From: 13-2-20CM-66-19 sp963760225
Lineage (GTDB): Bacteria > Pseudomonadota > Gammaproteobacteria > Steroidobacterales > Steroidobacteraceae
DNA length: 64,000 nucleotides
Direction of reading: 5' to 3'
Assembly: GCA_963760225.1 (NCBI GenBank)
Contig: CAVXCD010000001.1
Coordinates: 124,001 to 188,000 of the forward strand
The notes below the pieces were generated by a model that saw only the letters and a program-made list of their open reading frames with translations, was not told where the DNA came from and did no database searches. The translations under genes were made by a program, and so were the position numbers. The stretch's first letter is position 1. Each line of letters opens with the position of its first letter. Shown one piece after another: positions 27,899-35,408 of this stretch.

Positions 27899-28743
27899 CG
27901 CGACAGGAAGCGCTCGATTGCGCCCAGGCACTCGGGCTCATCGAGCAGCGGCGTGTGACCGCGATTGGCCACCGTCAGCACCTGCAGATCGGGCTTTTCG
28001 CGCTGCATGCGCGTGAGCGTTGCGGCGCTCAGGATGTCCGAGTGCGCGCCGCGGATCGCGAGCATCGGAACCTTGGCGAGCACGCCCCACAGCGGCCACA
28101 GGTCCGGCGCGGCGGAATCGCTGTTGCGCAGTGGCTCACCGATCAGCGGATCGGCATCCGCCTGCGGCACCCCGTGCGCGTCGGCGCGGTAGCTCTGGCG
28201 CGCCATCCTCTCCCAGCGCTCATCGCTCAACCCCGGCAACGCGGAACCGTACACGCTGCGCACCGTTGCCACAGCCTCGGGCCAGCTGCTCACCGGCGCG
28301 GCCTTGCCGGCATAGCCGCGGATGCGCTCAAGGCCGGCGCGGTCGACCTCGGGACCGACGTCGTTGAGGACGATGCCGGCAACCAGCGCGGGCTGCGTGG
28401 CCGCGAGCAACATCGCCATTAGACCACCCATGGAGGTGCCGATGAGGGTGACGTGCGCCGCGCCGAGGCCGGTGAGGAGCGTCAACAGGTCCTTGAGGTA
28501 CACCGGCAGCTGGTAGTTGTTGAAGTTCGGGTCGCGCGCCGAGAGTCCGCGGCCGCGCACGTCGGGCACGATGACGCGGCAGCGCGCGGCGAGGTGCGCG
28601 GCCAGATCCTCGAAGTCACGGCCGTTGCGCATCAGGCCGTGCAGGCACACCACGACCGGCGCGCCGGGCGCAGGTCCGGCGTACACGCGGCTGAAGAGCC
28701 GCAGCCCGTCGGGGCTGTCGAACCAGTATTCGGCGGCGCTCAT
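27895..28743 (-). CDS. Alpha/beta hydrolase
   Basis: 282 residues of alpha/beta-hydrolase fold. HGLMRNGRDFEDLA is the oxyanion region, Ser104 in IGTSMGG the nucleophile, and the His of NRGHTPLLDEPE the catalytic base; the acid is likely the Asp of GAHSDILSA. The family cleaves esters, lactones or C-C bonds. Sitting between an acyl-CoA ligase and an MFS gene, it may hydrolyse an ester or meta-cleavage-type substrate; this is inference. ATG 28743 is preceded by the ligase stop 19 bases upstream. Confidence 0.9.
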   Translation of the reverse strand: MSAAEYWFDSPDGLRLFSRVYAGPAPGAPVVVCLHGLMRNGRDFEDLAAHLAARCRVIVPDVRGRGLSARDPNFNNYQLPVYLKDLLTLLTGLGAAHVTLIGTSMGGLMAMLLAATQPALVAGIVLNDVGPEVDRAGLERIRGYAGKAAPVSSWPEAVATVRSVYGSALPGLSDERWERMARQSYRADAHGVPQADADPLIGEPLRNSDSAAPDLWPLWGVLAKVPMLAIRGAHSDILSAATLTRMQREKPDLQVLTVANRGHTPLLDEPECLGAIERFLSR

Positions 28744-28762
28744 GCGTAGGTGGCCCTTAAGT

Positions 28763-30322
28763 TCAGTACTCGGTGGCGGCGAGCACGGCGCGCAGCTCGC
28801 GCTTGAGGATCTTACCGTTGGCATTACGCGGCAGCGAGTCGCGCCACACCACGTCTGCAATGCGCTGCTGCCTGCCGAGGCGCTGGTTGGTCCACTGCAT
28901 GAGCGCGTCGCGGTCGGGCGTGCAGCCGGCCTTCGGCACGACGACCGCGACCGGGGTCTCACCCCACTTGCGGCTCGGCGCGCCGACCACCGCCACGTCC
29001 GCAACGTCCGGGTGCTCGCGTATCACCTGCTCGATGTCCGCCGGGTAGACGTTCTGACTGCCGGAGAGAATCATGTCCTTCTTGCGATCGACGATGTAGA
29101 GAAAGCCTTCCGCATCGAGGTAGCCGAGGTCTCCGGTGCGCAGCCAGCGCGTGCCCGCGGAGTCCGTCCAGGTCGCTTCCCGGCTCGCCTCGTCGCGGCC
29201 GTGGTAGCCGTGCATGAGCAGCGCGCTCAAGCCCACGATCTCGCCGGTCGCTGCGGCGGGAAGCTCACGGTCGTCCTCGCCGATGATGCGCAGGTCGGTC
29301 CCGAGGAACGGCTTGCCGACGGACGCCGTCTTGGCCGCGAAATCCTCCGGAGCGAGGATGGTGCACACGCCCTCGGTAAGCCCGTACAGCTCGATCAGCT
29401 TAGCGCCGGTGCGCCGCGGGAACTCGCGCTTCACCGTGAGCGGCAGCGGCGAGCCGCAGCACATGACGGTGTCGAGGCTGTCGAGCCGGTGACCGGCGAA
29501 CTCCTCGAGTGCGAGCAGCCGCTCGAGCTGCAGCGGCACGAAGGTGCCGTGCGTGATCCCCTCCGACTCGATCAGTGCGGCGGCCGCAGCGGCCTCGAAC
29601 CGCGGCATGATCACGATGGTGCCGCCGACCACCACGGTGGCGAGCATCGCCACCCAGCTGATGTTGGAGAACAGCCCGAGCGAACACAGTGTCACGCAAT
29701 CGCTGCGGTAGCGCAGCACGAGTGCGAGCTCCAGCGCCCAGTTGAGGCGGCAGCCGTGGCTGTGGACGATGCCCTTGGGGAGACCGGTAGTGCCGGAGCT
29801 GTAGATGATGTTGCAGACATCGTCCGCGCGGATCACGGCTTGCGGCGGCGTCGCCGCCTGCGCAGTGCTCCACGGCCCGAGTTCCTGCCACGGCGGTCCC
29901 GGACCGCCATGAGCGAAGCGCAGCGCCGCGCGCACCCGCGACGAAGCCGCCGCCAGCGCGTCGATGCGCGCACAATGGGCGCCGGAGGCAAACACAGCGC
30001 GCGCTGCCGCGTCGTCGATCATGCCGGCGACCGCCGCGTCACTGATCGAGACGTTGAGCGGCACCGCCACGCAGCCCGAGCGCAGGACGCCGAACAGCAG
30101 CAGCGCGAGCTCGAGGCTGTTGTCCATGAGCACCGCGATGCGCTCCCCGGGCGCAAGCCCCGCGGCGGCCAGTCCGTTAGCGATCTGCGCGGTCGCGCGC
30201 TCGAGCTGCACCCACGTCAGCCGGCGCTGCCCCGCGATGAGCGCAGTGCGCGCGCCACGCCATTTGCCGTGCCGTGCGATCAGGTCCGGCAGCAGCGGCT
30301 GCGGCGTCGCGAACCAGCTCAC
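28763..30322 (-). CDS. AMP-dependent acyl-CoA synthetase/ligase
   Basis: 519 residues. The adenylation motif IIYSSGTTGLPKGIVHSHG, the LIELYGLTEG motif, RTGDLGYLDAEGFLYIVDRK and the C-terminal NANGKILKREL (catalytic Lys) identify an ANL-family ligase that activates a carboxylic acid as acyl-AMP and then acyl-CoA. The specific acid cannot be deduced; the medium/long-chain or aromatic ligase branch seems likely. It lies 16 bases downstream of the TonB receptor gene, so probably in the same transcript. Confidence 0.93.
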   Translation of the reverse strand: MSWFATPQPLLPDLIARHGKWRGARTALIAGQRRLTWVQLERATAQIANGLAAAGLAPGERIAVLMDNSLELALLLFGVLRSGCVAVPLNVSISDAAVAGMIDDAAARAVFASGAHCARIDALAAASSRVRAALRFAHGGPGPPWQELGPWSTAQAATPPQAVIRADDVCNIIYSSGTTGLPKGIVHSHGCRLNWALELALVLRYRSDCVTLCSLGLFSNISWVAMLATVVVGGTIVIMPRFEAAAAAALIESEGITHGTFVPLQLERLLALEEFAGHRLDSLDTVMCCGSPLPLTVKREFPRRTGAKLIELYGLTEGVCTILAPEDFAAKTASVGKPFLGTDLRIIGEDDRELPAAATGEIVGLSALLMHGYHGRDEASREATWTDSAGTRWLRTGDLGYLDAEGFLYIVDRKKDMILSGSQNVYPADIEQVIREHPDVADVAVVGAPSRKWGETPVAVVVPKAGCTPDRDALMQWTNQRLGRQQRIADVVWRDSLPRNANGKILKRELRAVLAATEY

Positions 30323-30338
30323 CGCTGCAAGTCCTCCG

Positions 30339-32819
30339 TCAGTAGTGGTACTGGACGGTCAGCCCCCAGGTGCGCGGCGGTCCGTAGAAGCCGATCTCGC
30401 TCACGCCGCCGACGAAGCTGTACAGCGGAGGCGAAGCGAGCGGCGGCGGGCCGAACTCGTAGCCAGCGACGCGGTAGTACTTGTTGGTCAGGTTGTCGCC
30501 GCTCAAGGACACCCGCCAGTGCTTGTCGCTGCTGGTGAATGCCAGGCCCGCATTCAGCAGTCCATAGCCGGGCTGATCGGTCGCGTTCCAGGCCGTGATG
30601 GTCGACGCGGTATGGGCGTAGGTACGGTAGTCGAAGCCCGCGCGTGCGGCGAATGAGCCCGCCGCGAAATTCCATGTGTAGGACTGGTACTCCGAGACCG
30701 TCCAGTGGGGGGCATTCAGCGGGGCCTGCTCCGCGGACAGATCGACCGCGGTGACCCCCGGGGTGCATCCCGGGGTGATCTGCGGCGTGAGCGGGAAGAT
30801 GTTGCACGGAACAACGTAGTTCTTGTAGTACGAGTCGAGATAGCCGACGTTGGCGCCAAAGGTCAGCGCGCGGGTTGCCCGCCACGCGCTCTGCAGCTCC
30901 GCACCCTCGTTGATCTGCTTGCCGGCGTTGGTCGTGAAGGTGACGTTCGACGGCAGTCCGTTGAAGACGGTGACCTCGCCCAGCTCGATCTGCGCGTCCG
31001 TGTAGGGATCGTAGAAGACCGCCAGGTTGAGCAGCAGCGTGTCATCGAGCAGCGTGCTCTTCAGACCCAGCTCGTAGTTGTTGGCGGTTTCCGCGTTGTA
31101 GCCGTTTTTCGTGTCCGGGCTGAGCAGCGCGTTGCCGCGCATGTCGAAGCCACCGCTCTTGAAGCCCTTGCTGTAGGTGAAATAGGCCATGACGTTCGGG
31201 GTGAGGTGGTAGTCGAGGCCAAGACGCGGGTCGACGTTGGAGAAGCTGCGCTGGCCGGTATAGTCGGTGACCACGCCGGGAAACGGTATGAGTCCCGGCG
31301 GCGCCCCCGCCGGCGTGGTGAAGGTTACCCCGGGAGTGATCGGGGCGCCGACGTAGTCCTCCTGGAACACCTGAGCGGTGATCTTGTCCTGGTTCCAGCG
31401 CAAGCCGACATCCAGGTTCAGCTGATCGGTCAGCTTCCAGGAGGTGTCGCCATAGACCGCCGTGCTCTTGGTCAGGTCGCAGCCCGAAACCAGCTCGTCA
31501 ATGTAGAGGTCCAGCGGCGGCAGGCCGAGCAGCGGCAGCGTGCCGATGTCGGCGTCGTAGTCGCCGCAGGCGTTGCTGTCCATGTAGAAGAAACCGCCGA
31601 CGGCGTGGACCGTGTCGCCGCTGAAGGCGAGCTGCGCCTCCGCCGAGGACTGCTGGTCGTGATACAGGCCATCGACGTTGAATAGGTTGTCTGCGGTCTC
31701 GGAGAAATTGATGAACTGCTGGCCGTGGCCCTCGTAGTAGGCGCCGACGAGCTTCAGGGACAGCTGGCTCGTCAGGTTCTGGGTATAGGTCGCGGAGGTT
31801 CCCTGGCGGTGGAAGTAATCCTCGTCGGCCGGCAGGTTGTCGTAACTGTTGAAGGGGTTGCTGAGCTGCGGGGCGTTCGGCGTCACGATCGGCAGCCCCG
31901 GCGGCGGTATGCCGAGCGCCGGTAGCGGCAGCACCGAGATGCCGCCATTCAGGTAGTTATTGAGCCGCTGACCGCCCGAGGCATTCGAATTATCGAGGAT
32001 ATCGTCGGCGATGAGCCGCAGCTTCGAGCTCTCGCCCCAGGTGACCGTCAGGTTGGCACGTCCGACCTGGATGTCCTTGTTGGAGAGCGCCACACCGAGC
32101 GGGCTTTGCGGCGGCTGCGCCACTCCCGGCTGTGCGACCACCTCGCCGTAGCCGTCATGCTTCAGATCCGCAAACGCAATGCCGAAATAGACGTGATCGG
32201 GAACCAGCGGCATGGAGCCCATCAGCTTGTAATTGCGCTCATCGTAGTTGCCGGCAGTCGCCGACGCGGTCAGCGTCGCCGGACCGTCAATGTCGCGCGT
32301 CACGTACTTGATCGCCCCGGCGATGGTGTTGCGGCCGTAGAGCGTGCCCTGCGGGCCGGAAAGCACCTCGAGCCGGTCGACATCGAGCACGTCGAGGAGT
32401 GCCGCCTGCGGACGCGCCAGGTAGACATCGTCGACATACACGCCCACCCCGGGCTGGAATCCCCACAACGGATCGCTCTGGCCGACGCCGCGGATATACA
32501 CGTTGATCGTGCTGCTGGTGGCACGGTCCTGCGAGATCTTCATGTTTGGCACGAAGCTGCCAAGGTCCTCGATGTTGGTGATGTCGTTGGCCTGAATGGT
32601 CTCGGCGGTCACCGCCGTGACGGTGAGCGGCACCTGCTGCAGGTTCTCGTTGTAGCGCCGCGCGGTGACCACGACCTCCTGCAGGCTGCCGGTGTCGGCG
32701 CCAGCGGCGCCGGCGGTGTCGCTGGTCTGGGCGTGCAGGGTGCTGAGCGGCAGTGCCGCGGCGAGCGTCGCGAGTCCGAGCGTGCAGGCCACGGCCAGGA
32801 CGGTTGAGTTGTTGTACAT
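30339..32819 (-). CDS. TonB-dependent outer-membrane receptor
   Basis: 826 residues with a signal peptide (ACTLGLATLAAALPLSTLHA), a plug domain (LQEVVVTARRYNENLQQVPL; VYIRGVGQSDPLWGFQPGVG; DRLEVLSGPQGTLYGRNTIA) and a long beta-barrel ending in an aromatic residue (VQYHY). This is the broad family abundant in sphingomonads and Steroidobacter-like bacteria, which often imports hydrophobic or plant/lipid compounds rather than siderophores. Its promoter carries two palindromic sites next to the divergent TetR gene. The substrate is unknown; co-location with an acyl-CoA ligase suggests a carboxylic acid or ester. Confidence 0.94.
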   Translation of the reverse strand: MYNNSTVLAVACTLGLATLAAALPLSTLHAQTSDTAGAAGADTGSLQEVVVTARRYNENLQQVPLTVTAVTAETIQANDITNIEDLGSFVPNMKISQDRATSSTINVYIRGVGQSDPLWGFQPGVGVYVDDVYLARPQAALLDVLDVDRLEVLSGPQGTLYGRNTIAGAIKYVTRDIDGPATLTASATAGNYDERNYKLMGSMPLVPDHVYFGIAFADLKHDGYGEVVAQPGVAQPPQSPLGVALSNKDIQVGRANLTVTWGESSKLRLIADDILDNSNASGGQRLNNYLNGGISVLPLPALGIPPPGLPIVTPNAPQLSNPFNSYDNLPADEDYFHRQGTSATYTQNLTSQLSLKLVGAYYEGHGQQFINFSETADNLFNVDGLYHDQQSSAEAQLAFSGDTVHAVGGFFYMDSNACGDYDADIGTLPLLGLPPLDLYIDELVSGCDLTKSTAVYGDTSWKLTDQLNLDVGLRWNQDKITAQVFQEDYVGAPITPGVTFTTPAGAPPGLIPFPGVVTDYTGQRSFSNVDPRLGLDYHLTPNVMAYFTYSKGFKSGGFDMRGNALLSPDTKNGYNAETANNYELGLKSTLLDDTLLLNLAVFYDPYTDAQIELGEVTVFNGLPSNVTFTTNAGKQINEGAELQSAWRATRALTFGANVGYLDSYYKNYVVPCNIFPLTPQITPGCTPGVTAVDLSAEQAPLNAPHWTVSEYQSYTWNFAAGSFAARAGFDYRTYAHTASTITAWNATDQPGYGLLNAGLAFTSSDKHWRVSLSGDNLTNKYYRVAGYEFGPPPLASPPLYSFVGGVSEIGFYGPPRTWGLTVQYHY

Positions 32820-32836
32820 GTCCCCCCCGAGCTGTA

Positions 32837-32852
32837 CTCAACAGTTGTTGAG
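32837..32852. promoter_or_regulatory. Candidate TetR operator O1
   Basis: CTCAACAGTTGTTGAG has 7-base arms CTCAACA and TGTTGAG around GT. It overlaps the expected transcription start of the TonB receptor gene and matches O2 in layout. Binding by the divergent TetR protein is inferred. Confidence 0.7.
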
Positions 32853-32853
32853 A

Positions 32854-32883
32854 AGTATTCAACGGATGTTGAGGCAGAGTCAA
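32854..32883 (-). promoter_or_regulatory. Candidate sigma-70 promoter of the receptor operon
   Basis: On the minus strand TTGACT (32883-32878), an 18-base spacer and AATACT (32859-32854). O2 occupies the spacer and O1 the start region, which is a classical repression layout. Confidence 0.55.
32858..32873. promoter_or_regulatory. Candidate TetR operator O2
   Basis: TTCAACGGATGTTGAG, arms TCAAC and GTTGA around GGAT. It shares the pattern YTCAAC-N4-GTTGAG with O1; centres are 21 bases apart, two helical turns. Confidence 0.65.
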
Positions 32884-32962
32884 GGCGGCCGCACGGATTG
32901 CGCCGCGGGGGCAATTCCCCCGACACTGGGGCGTCGCGAACTTTTTGCACTGCAGGAAAAAC

Positions 32963-33670
32963 ATGAAGAAGAAGACCCCAGGCCGCCGCCCCGGCAAGGA
33001 GCGCATCCTCGACGCCGCCGAGCAGCTGTTCGCACAGCGCGGCTTCTACGGGGTCTCGCTGCGCGACATCACCCAGGCGGCGGGCGTCGACGTGGCGCTG
33101 GTCGCCTATCACTTCGGCGGCAAGCGCGAGCTGTTCACGGCGGTGTTCGAGCGGCGCGCCGAGGTGCTCAACCGCGAGCGCCTCGAGCTGCTCGAGGAGG
33201 TGCGCCGCGGCGCGCAGCCCGGCACGCCCGCCATCGAGGCGATCGTCAACGCCTTCAGCCAGCCGCTGCTCGAGCGCTCGGCCCGCGGCGGGCCGGGCTG
33301 GAAGAGCTACTTCGCGCTCGTGGCCAACGTCAACAACTCCCCGGAGTTCGGCCCCCTCATGATGACGCGCCATTTCGACCCGCTGGTGGACCGCTTCATC
33401 GCGGTGTTGCGCGAAGCGCTGCCGAGCTGTCCGCCGCGCGAGATCTACTGGGGCTACCAGTTCCTTACCGGGGCGCTCACCCTCACCTTCGCCGAGACCG
33501 GCCGCATCGACAAGCTCTCCGGAGGCCTGTGCCACTCCTCGGACCTCGACAGCGTCCACCAGCGCCTGGTGCCGTACGTCGCTGCGGGCTTTCGCGCGCT
33601 GTGCGCACGGGCCGCGCCGCCGCCGCGACTGGGCAAGCGGGCGGAGCGGCGTGGCGCGCAGCGCAGATGA
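32963..33670 (+). CDS. TetR/AcrR family transcriptional regulator
   Basis: 235 residues. The N-terminal helix-turn-helix RILDAAEQLFAQRGFYGVSL then RDITQAAGVDVALVAYHFGG is canonical TetR; the C-terminal ligand domain contains WGYQFLTGALTLTFAETGRI, similar to the TetR_C group of CerR/YbiH-type regulators. ATG 32963 has AGGA five bases upstream. It diverges from the TonB receptor operon, whose promoter bears two matched palindromes, so it is the likely repressor released by a pathway intermediate such as an acyl-CoA (inference). The stop overlaps the rlmJ start (ATGA). Confidence 0.92.
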   Translation: MKKKTPGRRPGKERILDAAEQLFAQRGFYGVSLRDITQAAGVDVALVAYHFGGKRELFTAVFERRAEVLNRERLELLEEVRRGAQPGTPAIEAIVNAFSQPLLERSARGGPGWKSYFALVANVNNSPEFGPLMMTRHFDPLVDRFIAVLREALPSCPPREIYWGYQFLTGALTLTFAETGRIDKLSGGLCHSSDLDSVHQRLVPYVAAGFRALCARAAPPPRLGKRAERRGAQRR

Positions 33671-34563
33671 AGTACCGTCACAGCTGCCACGCGGGCAACT
33701 TCGCCGACGTGCACAAGCACGTGGCGTTGCTGGCGCTGCTGCGGGCGTTGCAGGGCAAGGACAAGGGATTTCTGTATCTCGACAGCCACGCGGGCCGTGG
33801 CAGCTACGACCTGTCGAGCCCGACCGCGGAAGCTGCCGCGGGCATCGAGCGCTTCCTCGCATCAAGCTGCGACGCGCCGGAGCTGCGCGAGTACGCGGCG
33901 CTGCTGGGCGAGTTTCGCAGCCGCGCGGCGCATGGCCACCGCTATCCGGGCTCGCCGCTCATTGCCGCGCTCGAACTTCGCTCGCAGGACCGCGCGGTGT
34001 TCATCGAGCTGCAGGGAGCCGAGGCCCACGCTCTTGAGGACTCGCTCGCCGCGTTTGGCGCGGCGAGCGCGCAGCTGCGCATCGAGCGCGGCGACGGCTT
34101 CGAGCGACTGAAGGCCTTCCTGCCGCCGGCGGAACGGCGCGGCCTCACGCTGCTCGATCCCCCCTACGAGGAGACGCGGGCCGACTTTGCACGTCTGTCC
34201 GCGGCGCTCGCGGAGGCGTTGCGACGCTTCCCGACCGGAGTGGTTGTCGCCTGGTATCCCATCAAGGACCAGCGCACCACGAACGCCTGGCTTAGCGGCA
34301 GCCTGCCGCCCCTGGCGGCTCCGCTGCTGCAAAGCGAGCTGTGGTTGTATCCACGCGACGCGCGTGTCGGATTGAACGGATCGGGACTGTTGATCGCCAA
34401 CCCGCCGTGGCGCTTTCTCGAGCGCATGCAGGTATGGCTGCCGCAGCTGCAGACGTGCCTCGCCGCCGCCCCCGGTGGCGCCGCTCACGGCAGCGCCGCT
34501 CATGGTGGCGCCGCTCACGGTGGAGGCAGTAGCGCGCGGATGCTGTCACAATCGGCGCAATGA
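33667..34563 (+). CDS. rlmJ: 23S rRNA (adenine(2030)-N(6))-methyltransferase
   Basis: 298 residues. The N-terminus MKYRHSCHAGNFADVHKHVA, the motif FLYLDSHAGRGSYDL and the catalytic LTLLDPPYE (DPPY) identify RlmJ, which methylates A2030 of 23S rRNA. After the core (FLERMQVWLPQLQ) there is a low-complexity tail containing three near-copies of a 15-base unit encoding G/S-A-A-H-G, not needed for the fold. The ATG overlaps the tetR stop and its TGA overlaps the aroE start. Confidence 0.95.
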   Translation: MKYRHSCHAGNFADVHKHVALLALLRALQGKDKGFLYLDSHAGRGSYDLSSPTAEAAAGIERFLASSCDAPELREYAALLGEFRSRAAHGHRYPGSPLIAALELRSQDRAVFIELQGAEAHALEDSLAAFGAASAQLRIERGDGFERLKAFLPPAERRGLTLLDPPYEETRADFARLSAALAEALRRFPTGVVVAWYPIKDQRTTNAWLSGSLPPLAAPLLQSELWLYPRDARVGLNGSGLLIANPPWRFLERMQVWLPQLQTCLAAAPGGAAHGSAAHGGAAHGGGSSARMLSQSAQ

Positions 34564-35408
34564 ATCCGACTGCCGACCGGTACGGCGTCTTCGGCCACCC
34601 TGTGAGCCACAGTCTCTCCCCGTTCATTCACGCGATGTTCGCGCGCGAGACCGGGCAGGACATGAGCTACCGCCCGTTCGACGTCCCGCCGGAGGAACTC
34701 GTCGCGCGCGTGCGCAGCTTCTTCTCCGAGGGCGGCAGCGGGCTGAACATCACGCTGCCGCACAAGCTGGCGGCGGTCGAGCTCGCCACCGAGCTGACCG
34801 AGCGCGCCGCCCACGCCGCCGCCGTCAACACCCTCGCGCTGCGCGACGGGAAGGTGCTCGGCGACAACACCGACGGCATCGGCCTGGTGCGCGACCTGTG
34901 CGACAACCTCGGGGTCGTGATCACCAACCGGCGCGTCCTCGTCCTCGGTGCCGGTGGGGCGACGCGCGGGGTGCTCGCGCCGCTGCTCGGCCTGCAGCCC
35001 GAGGAGCTCATCATCGCCAACCGCACCGCGGACCGCGCCGAGGCGCTCGCCGCCGCCTTCGCCGATCTCGGCGACGCGCACGGTGTGGGCTTTGCGGACG
35101 TCGGCGATGACGCCTTCGACCTCGTCATCAACGCGACTTCCGCCAGTCTCTCCGGGGAGATGCCGCCGCTGCCGCCGGCGGCGGTCGGACCGCAGACGGT
35201 GTGCTACGACCTCGCCTACGGCAAGGACGCGACCGCGTTCGTGAAATGGGCGCAGAGCATCGGCTGTGCGCAGGCGCTGCAGGGACTCGGGATGCTGGTG
35301 GAGCAGGCGGCCGAGTCTTTCCACGTGTGGCGCGGGGTGCGGCCGCAAACGGCGAGCGTGCGCGCCGCGCTGCGCGAGCGTGCCGCGCTGCTAGGTGGCC
35401 GGGGCTGA
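34560..35408 (+). CDS. aroE: Shikimate dehydrogenase (NADP+)
   Basis: 282 residues. The substrate-binding start YGVFGHPVSHSLSPFIHAMF, the catalytic Lys and Asp in NITLPHKLAAVELA and GDNTDGIGLVRDL, and the nucleotide loop VLVLGAGGATRGVLAPLL followed by IANRTADRAEAL (NADP-preferring NRT) are all present. It reduces 3-dehydroshikimate in aromatic amino-acid synthesis. It overlaps rlmJ by 4 bases; its 3' end overlaps the convergent RND gene by 18 bases. Confidence 0.97.
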   Translation: MNPTADRYGVFGHPVSHSLSPFIHAMFARETGQDMSYRPFDVPPEELVARVRSFFSEGGSGLNITLPHKLAAVELATELTERAAHAAAVNTLALRDGKVLGDNTDGIGLVRDLCDNLGVVITNRRVLVLGAGGATRGVLAPLLGLQPEELIIANRTADRAEALAAAFADLGDAHGVGFADVGDDAFDLVINATSASLSGEMPPLPPAAVGPQTVCYDLAYGKDATAFVKWAQSIGCAQALQGLGMLVEQAAESFHVWRGVRPQTASVRAALRERAALLGGRG

